A stretch of DNA of 64,000 nucleotides from Echinarachnius parma (lineage: Eukaryota > Echinodermata > Echinoidea > Clypeasteroida > Echinarachniidae). The number at the start of each line of letters is the position of its first letter. Position 1 is the first letter of the stretch. The stretch spans positions 201,001 through 265,000 of the forward strand of contig JBAMJV010004345.1 in assembly GCA_037951105.1 (NCBI GenBank), written 5' to 3'. The translations under genes were made by a program, and so were the position numbers. The notes under the pieces are model-generated. The model was not told where the DNA came from and made no database searches. It saw only the letters and a list, made by a program, of their open reading frames with translations. Below, one piece after another: positions 57,638 to 64,000 of the stretch.

Positions 57638-57810
57638 GGGGACAATACATGCACCCTTTTACCTAATAGGGGGCGATGCATGTACCCTTCTACCAGATAG
57701 TGGGAAATAATGCACCCTTCTTCTGTTTGAAGTAGGGAATGCTCTCTGCTATGGGGGCAAATCCTGTACCCACTTGCTTTCTGGAGAGTAACACACGCAC
57801 CCTTTTAGGG
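57630..57810. repeat. degenerate ~30-bp repeats starting at the stop codon
   Basis: Units read GCTAGGGGGACAATACATGC+ACCCTT, AATAGGGGGCGATGCATGTA+CCCTT, GATAGTGGGAAATAATGC+ACCCTT, GCTATGGGGGCAAATCCTGT+ACCCA and GAGAGTAACACACGC+ACCCTT. The first includes the stop codon itself. They form the start of the 3' untranslated region. Confidence 0.65.
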
Positions 57811-59443
57811 AGGTAATAATTCAACTTTGAGGAAAAACAGGCACTCCGCTCTTGAAGGATGAGCATCTCTACCCTCCCAAACAACGCAAGTTTAAAGCAA
57901 ATTACCTGCAAATTTTCAAAGTATGACTCAAGAAAGAGAGAGGTAGAAAGAACATATCTCACAACAGGTGTTTATTTTTTCAAATGTACTACATTTCCTA
58001 ATTCAGTGATGGAGAGTTGTCTAAGGAAAAAGTGAGAAAACATCATTTATAAAGACAATCATTTTATAAAGTGCATTTAACCCACAGGTTGTATCTAAAA
58101 AGGAAGTATTTAATACTCATGATGTTGACTTAGATATCACTGTTGTATAATTATGTGACATCAAAGCATGATCCAGATTAGGCCAAGGTGATGAATGTGA
58201 TGTCATAAACGACTGGTACAGCCTTCTTCTTAGATTTGACCCAGTTGTTGCCATGGTAATTGTGATGTCATCAAATCATGATCCAGATGTTGCCGTGGTG
58301 AATAATGTGATATCGCAGTCTGACACTTTTTTATGTTTTTTTTCTTTCTTCATATTAAAAAAGCACTTATTTGTTTGATTTGCCAAAAGTAAAAACCTAA
58401 TACAATTCAATATGTTATCATGGTGACAGTTTTATATAAAACAGTAAATGAAGTATCTGAAGAAGTGGAACAGTAAATTGAGGTAGGACAAATGTTTGAG
58501 TGTCAATTCTTTCAATCATGCAGAAATTGCCAGCTTTTGCCAGGAATGATGATTTATTTCACTCATCCACCATCTATGGTAACATGGAACAGATGGGATA
58601 TATGACCTTGCATTTTATTGTATGTATGTTGGTTGATGTACATAAAATGGTGTGGTATAAGAGGAAATACGTTTGATACGTGATGTATTGAACTAGGTCT
58701 GGGTGGTTTTCAGAAGCGAGTTATGATATGAAACAGGCCTTGTGGAACATGATGACAGGTCATGTGATGGTCATGTGACATCTTCGGCAGTTGATTTATG
58801 AGACATGCAGTGTTTCCTAATTAGGAATACATTTGCAGAGTGTGAAAACACTTGGTCATTGTTGATGTCACGTTTATAATTGAAACGTTTATAAATATTG
58901 TAAGATTTGTACATCATTTGATATAGCCTCATTGCATCAAATGCATGTGTTTGTTTTGTAAGATAATGATACATATGAATATACTTGTGAATAATGACTG
59001 AGAGCTAGCTTCTAGGCCCTACTTGCCCGTGGCATGCTCAGGTTAGCTGCAACCATGTGGCTTTAATAGCCAGCCCATATCAAAACAGTTCATCAAAATA
59101 TTAATGAACTTGAAAAAAAATATTAAAAATCAGTATTATTATATTAATGTCAGTGCATTGTTATGATTGTATAATGTAATCATTTTCTCTTGCAATTACA
59201 ATTCGCTTTACAAAAATGGTGCATATTACTTAGGATCGTTTTGTAATTGCATAAGTTTTGTGTTCAACACATTGTACATTAATTTACTTTAGCTCCATTT
59301 TCTTTTGAGGTGGTGCTAGATTGTACGAATGTTCTTTTTGGCATTATAACATGTAGATGGTGTGTGAACCTGTTACATTTATTATGTGTAATGGTTGGAG
59401 AGATTGAAATACTCTGTCGATAGGAAAGTTTGTTGCTAAGACC
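57811..59443. other. putative 3' UTR or downstream region
   Basis: No gene. Loose repeats with TGTGATGTCATxAA and CATGATCCAGAT occur at 58120-58320. Weak ATTAAA hexamers lie at 58353 and 59122; the first AATAAA after the stop is at 60261-60266. The real polyadenylation site cannot be chosen from sequence. Confidence 0.4.
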
Positions 59444-59678
59444 ATTTAACCAGGGCTTGAATCGTTTTCATGGTGGCCCTATTGGACAATTACAAGCAAA
59501 ACTGAACAGGTTTTGAGGCCCAAAATTGCATCAAGGTGGCCCAAGGAAGAAAAGTATTTGGTCACACAGTCAGACAAGTATTTGGCATGAATACAATGTT
59601 GGTGGCCCGATGGCCCGAAGCTCATTTTTGGTGGCCCTGGGCCCACGTGCCGGTGCTAATTCCTAGCCCTGATTTAAC
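59444..59678. mobile_element. hAT-like MITE with 7-8 bp target duplication
   Basis: The body is 59451-59671 (221 bp) between ATTTAAC at 59444-59450 and 59672-59678; both continue with C, so 8 bp is possible. The ends CAGGGCTTGAAT and ATTCCTAGCCCTG are inverted. The interior has repeated GGTGGCCC words (CGATGGCCCGAAGCTC). It is non-coding. Confidence 0.8.
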
Positions 59679-60049
59679 CCATAGTCTACTGGAAGCTGGT
59701 TAATCATATAGTAACTCTATGGGAGATGCAGCATCTGAGAGGAGGTGGGTTAATTGAAGCCGTACAGTAAGATTGAGCCAACGTGATACATCAGATACCA
59801 AGAATTGATTAGTGCTAAGAGGCTGGATGGATGATGTGAGAAACATTGATTTTTGTCTTATGATAGCTTTCTTGAGTATGTCTTTGTTTAGTATGTCTTT
59901 GTTTGATTGAGTGAGTATAAGGCATTATTAGCTGCCTTTCCCTTTTCTCTTTTGACTTTTTTAATGCTGTGACACGAAAGAGAATTGACAAACTCTGTGA
60001 CGGCTGTTAAAAAAAGAAGAAGTTTCAAACAAAGAAATCAGACTTTGAA

Positions 60050-60142
60050 TTAACCCGTTGAGGACTGATTGATTTTGCTATAACATGTTCTCTCCATAGG
60101 CCCTGGACCAAGCATTTTCGGGACCAGTCCTGAATGGGTTAA
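60050..60142 (-). mobile_element. short TTAA MITE (single-copy relative of the 47-bp minisatellite host)
   Basis: It runs TTAACCCGTTGAGGACTG ... GGGACCAGTCCTGAATGGGTTAA, about 93 bp, with inverted ends. Its reverse complement has ...CCTATGGAGAGAACATGTTATAGCAAAATCAATC..., the same order as a single 47-bp unit plus right bracket at 52547-54100. Confidence 0.8.
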
Positions 60143-60400
60143 CCCATTGCGGATGGATCCAAAGCTAACTCTGGCTGGAGTCTATCAGAAATGTACTTTA
60201 ATTTACCCCCAGGTTTTGATTTCTAGATTCCCTGATCAATTACAGTAATTCAGAAGGACAAATAAAAAACAGTATCAAAACTGCTACATGAGCCAAAATG
60301 TAAGTTAATACGTGTAGAACTAATATTGACTCCAAGATATCAAGTATCCAAGTACATAAAGCAACAGTGGCAATCACTAGGATGGCATTGAAGTGGAACT

Positions 60401-60828
60401 TATTTTGTATGACATTATTTAATACAGTAATTGCATCTAAACAGTAATCACATATTTTTGAGAATAATTGAATCTACAACAGTATTTCAGACCACCTTAA
60501 AAAAAATAATGATGGGGTTTCCTATTGGGTTTTTCTGCTTAGAAGTCGTATTAATTCTTTGTGTTCCCGGGGCTTGGGATTACAGTAATGGTTTTGTGTA
60601 TGTATGCAAACTACCACTTATTTTGTATGACATTATTTAAAACAGTAATTGCATCTAAACAGTAATCACATATTTTTGAGAATAATTGAATCTACAACAG
60701 TATTTCAGAGCTCCTTAGAAAAAAACAATTGGGTTTCCTCTGTTTAGAAGTCATATTTTTCTTTGTGTTCCCGGGACTTGGGATTACAGGTTTTGTGTAT
60801 GTATGCAAACTATCATTTATATAGACAG
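60401..60828. repeat. 216-bp tandem duplication
   Basis: Copies start at 60401 and 60617 (TATTTTGTATGACATTATTT). They share GCATCTAAACAGTAATCACA, AATTGAATCTACAACAGTAT, TTTGTGTTCCCGGG.CTTGGG and TATGTATGCAAACTA, with a few small deletions in the second copy. It has no coding. Confidence 0.9.
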
Positions 60829-60934
60829 AAAAACATGTGTGTGACACTTATACATGGGCCATGTGAGATTTCTTTCTATTCTTATTAAACAGATCATATC
60901 ATTTTAATAAACATAACAGTTGAAGTCTGTAAAA

Positions 60935-61095
60935 TGCATGTGTATAGTGACCACCTATGGGAAACAAGAATAGTAGCCTCTGTAATGGGGTGACCTCTAT
61001 TGACAGGTTACATACTATTATTTTCCTCTGCAGGGGATCACTCTTGGTGGCCGGCCACTATAGCCAGGTGGCCGCTAAGACTGGTTTGACTGTAC
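60935..61095. repeat. family C fragment
   Basis: TGACCACCTATGGGAAACAA, GCCAGGTGGCCGCTAAGACT and the end GGTTTGACTGTACATG, which is the inverted form of the ACAGTYAAACC end at 9028. A further fragment with GAGCAGGTTTGACTGT is at 62220-62285. Confidence 0.6.
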
Positions 61096-61921
61096 ATGTA
61101 CATGCAGGTATAGTGTGAATAGTCTTCTTCACAGAGTTTTGTGCTGCAAAAGAAAGTAAGGTCCCAAAGGTCTGTACAATTTAATAAACAATATATCATA
61201 AACACAGATTTCAATGTAGTGTTTATGTTTTTCACACAGTTGTGATGCAAAGGAAGAAGAGGATAATTTCTAACACACACTCCCAGAGGCTGACATTGAT
61301 CAAAGCATGTAGTTTCCTGTATGTTTGTTCATGACAATTGTCATAGCTATGTTTTTTTAGGATATCAAACTTAGCATGTTTGTAAGTCTTGTATGATTTG
61401 TTGCTTTTTTAGAATTGCTTGTATGCTTTTCTATATTCATGTTTTATTTTTTCATGGATTTTTAAGTTGAACAAAAGTTGCAACCAAATATCTGTTACAC
61501 TCAAGAAATCACATTACATTGTGTAAATTATTTTGAGGTGATACATATGTTTGGCTGTAATAATTCTTTCGTTAGTTTGTTTAAAAAGAAAATAAAGAGG
61601 AGAGCATAATAATAAAATTAAGTATTTAATCTGTGATACCATGTAACTTGGAAACTGCTATGGTGGCATAGTTGAAAGAGCAAATGAAATCAAATTTGAG
61701 GTTTAGAAAAAATAATGATTTTTAGAAACGTGCCAATATCTCTATAAAAAATAACTTGTTTGTGTTCCTAGGTTAAATTGTGGTATTTTGGAAGGTAGAT
61801 GGCAACATAACAAAACAGAACTTTTCTTTTCTGCTGTGTATCGGTCAGTTTAGTGTATGCAAGCCCATATTGCATGCACATTCTTTGCTCTCATTTGTTT
61901 AATGTGCTACAGCAATTTATT

Positions 61922-62065
61922 TTTCACCGACACCCCCCCTCAAAAAATATTCACCGACACTCCCCCCCCCCTTGAAAAAATATACACCGACACCCCCCCT
62001 CGCAATTTTCGTCGACGAAATACCCCCCCCCCCCCCCCCCCCCCCCCTTGAAAAAATCCTGGGTA
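61922..62065. repeat. C-rich short tandem repeat
   Basis: Three units of CACCGACACCCCCCCTC+AAAAAATAT type, then a long C run (62024-62048) and TGAAAAAATCCTGGGTACGC. The Pro/Thr-rich frames here are by-products. Confidence 0.8.
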
Positions 62066-63256
62066 CGCCACTGGACACCAGCCCAAGTATTTTCAGGACC
62101 AGCCCTTATCGGGGCAATGGGTTAACATGTAAACCCGTTCCCTTTGAGATTCTGAAATCTCCATAGCCAACCAGGCTCCCATAGGCAAGGGGTTAACCGT
62201 TTCCTAATGAATCAAGATGAGTGGCCTTTAAAGGCATGTGGTCTTTATGTAAAGGTGGTGGCTAGAGCAGGTTTGACTGTTCTTTTACCAAAGTTTACCC
62301 GTACATACTGAGTCCTTCTCAATCATGAATGGTGCCTACAGTTTGTCCCCAGTGTTAACAGTAATTGTTAATTGACCAATATCTTATATTAATGTTAATT
62401 TTCGCTCCGTTTAAGAATCAGTTGGTTTTGTAAGCAGTTGGTTTACAAATTTGAAATCTTCCTTATGTAGTAAAAGGGAAATTAAACAAAAACTGAAGTC
62501 TGTATACTTTATATGCTTTGATAAAAATATGTTTTGAATATTTTAAGTTTATACTGTATATGCTTTGATCTTATATTTTGAATTGATGAATGCTATGCAA
62601 TTGATTTGTACACATGTTTTACTTTACATTTATAGTATTTATTTATTGGTATACATGTGTGTCTCTTTACTCATAAGCACTGTTATCTCAAAGTCGTGTA
62701 CATTTAATCACATTTTTAACATCAAAATTACTTGTTGAATTTATCAGTAACGTAATAATGTATACTTGTACATAAAAATGGAATTCTGCTGGAAGAAAGA
62801 TGCCATATTGTATGTATATTGTTATTTGTCAAACATTTTGATCCGTTGTTGAAGAAAAGACTGTAAAGTTAAGAAAAGGGGTATCTGAAGATCTGCAGGT
62901 CAAAGATGGCTTCTGAATGGTTATTGTACATAGTTCTATGTACCATGCAAGTAATGCGATAGTATATATAAATGATCAAAGTGTAATATAGCATACATAT
63001 ATTTTTTGTTTGTTTCATTGTTATTGAACATGTACGTAACATGTTGTAAGTGGCTGATACATGTATTTTGCCATATGCATACAAGCATACAAAGTAATTC
63101 GTCCAATGTTTGCAGATACACGGTAATAACAGTAATATATAGCGATCTATGTTTATGCCATAAATCTTATTTTGTTTGAGTGGAAATGTTTCCATACATT
63201 TTGATTTGGTTGTGTAAGTTTTCTATAAAAGGAGAAAGTGATGGCACATATGTATC
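62066..63256. other. downstream region, no gene
   Basis: At 62080-62200 there is a diverged relative of the short TTAA MITE (TTTTCAGGACCAGCCC, GGGCAATGGGTTAA, then GGCAAGGGGTTAA). The rest is AT-rich, without recognised genes. Confidence 0.5.
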
Positions 63257-64000
63257 CATGAAAAGACTAATCAGACTTCAAGGTTGTGAGGCGGGGTCTT
63301 GTTTCATGAAAAGACTAATCAGACTTCAAGGTTGTGAGGCGGGGTCTTGTTTCATGAAAAGACTAATCAGACTTCAAGGTTGTGAGGCGGGGTCTTGTTT
63401 CATGAAAAGACTAATCAGACTTCAAGGTTGTGAGGCAGGGTCTTGTTTCATGAAAAGACTAATCAGACTTCAAGGTTGTGAGGCAGGGTCTTGTTTCATG
63501 AAAAGACTAATCAGACTTCAAGGTTGTGAGGCGGGGTCTTGTTTCATGAAAAGACTAATCAGACTTCAAGGTTGTGAGGCAGGGTCTTGTTTCATGAAAA
63601 GACTAATCAGACTTCAAGGTTGTGAGGCAGGGTCTTGTTTCATGAAAAGACTAATCAGACTTCAAGGTTGTGAGGCAGGGTCTTGTTTCATGAAAAGACT
63701 AATCAGACTTCAAGGTTGTGAGGCAGGGTCTTGTTTCATGAAAAGACTAATCAGACTTTAAGGTTGTGAGGCAGGGTCTTGTTTCATGAAAAGACTAATC
63801 AGACTTCAAGGTTGTGAGGCAGGGTCTTGTTTCATGAAAAGACTAATCAGACTTCAAGGTTGTGAGGCAGGGTCTTGTTTCATGAAAAGACTAATCAGAC
63901 TTCAAGGTTGTGAGGCGGGGTCTTGTTTCATGAAAAGACTAATCAGACTTCAAGGTTGTGAGGCAGGGTCTTGTTTCATGAAAAGACTAATCAGACTTCA
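63257..64000. repeat. 48-bp tandem array running off the window edge
   Basis: About 15.5 head-to-tail units of 48 bp beginning CATGAAAAGACTAATCAGAC. Almost the only variation is GCGGGG or GCAGGG at one site (order G G G A A G A A A A A A A G A) plus a single C-to-T that makes TAA near 63760. Since 48 is three times 16, one frame reads MKRLIRLQGCEAGSCF repeatedly until that TAA. This is a by-product of unit length and not a gene. Confidence 0.95.

Noticed and set aside
63180..63761. 193-codon frame with a 16-residue repeat
   Set aside because: It is wholly produced by a 48-bp tandem array, ends at a random C-to-T in one unit, and has no splice or start context.
1..64000. tRNA, rRNA or retroviral genes
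   Set aside because: I searched by eye for tRNA B-box-like words (GGTTCGAATCC) with a partner A-box, for rRNA-like segments and for reverse-transcriptase motifs, and found none.

Overview
The window is eukaryotic: intron-rich, AT-rich DNA from an invertebrate deuterostome. I infer an echinoderm, most likely a sea urchin, from the style of the dispersed repeats, the many long G/C homopolymers and the protein similarity. No species can be fixed from the sequence alone. There are no prokaryotic features, and I see no tRNA, rRNA or CRISPR.

One protein-coding gene dominates. It lies on the + strand from before base 1 to a stop codon at 57635-57637 and encodes a PACS protein (phosphofurin acidic cluster sorting protein, related to vertebrate PACS1 and PACS2). 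I can join 16 exons (1-104, 21088-21188, 38303-38374, 43086-43309, 43947-44061, 44982-45419, 46188-46292, 46738-46844, 47835-47989, 48344-48454, 51703-51851, 52465-52513, 55527-55656, 56379-56632, 57011-57121, 57519-57637). All have GT-AG borders and matching phases, giving about 780 residues. The 5' exons, which would encode most of the cargo/adaptor-binding N-terminal domain, lie upstream of the window. The first three introns are very large (about 21, 17 and 4.7 kb); the 3' half of the gene is compact.

The introns hold a dense set of small, mostly non-autonomous transposable elements. These include five hAT-like MITEs, most with readable 7-8 bp target duplications; two Helitron-like elements with A|TC...|T borders; two abutting MITEs that share one TTAA; a TA-flanked MITE; a 2.4 kb element with terminal inverted repeats of about 550 bp that interrupts an older degenerate tandem array; foldback elements; and fragments of LINE tails. 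A 32-copy, 47-bp minisatellite fills the interior of a MITE in intron 12, and a 48-bp tandem array runs off the right edge of the window.

The most unusual pattern is in the gene itself. Exons 4, 6 and 14, the intron side of the exon 15 donor, and the stop-codon region of exon 16 each have decayed tandem copies next to them that start at or cross the exon border. The exon 14 copy has kept an open frame and a possible 3' splice site exactly 144 bp upstream, so it could add 48 residues. No second gene is supported in 57638-64000.
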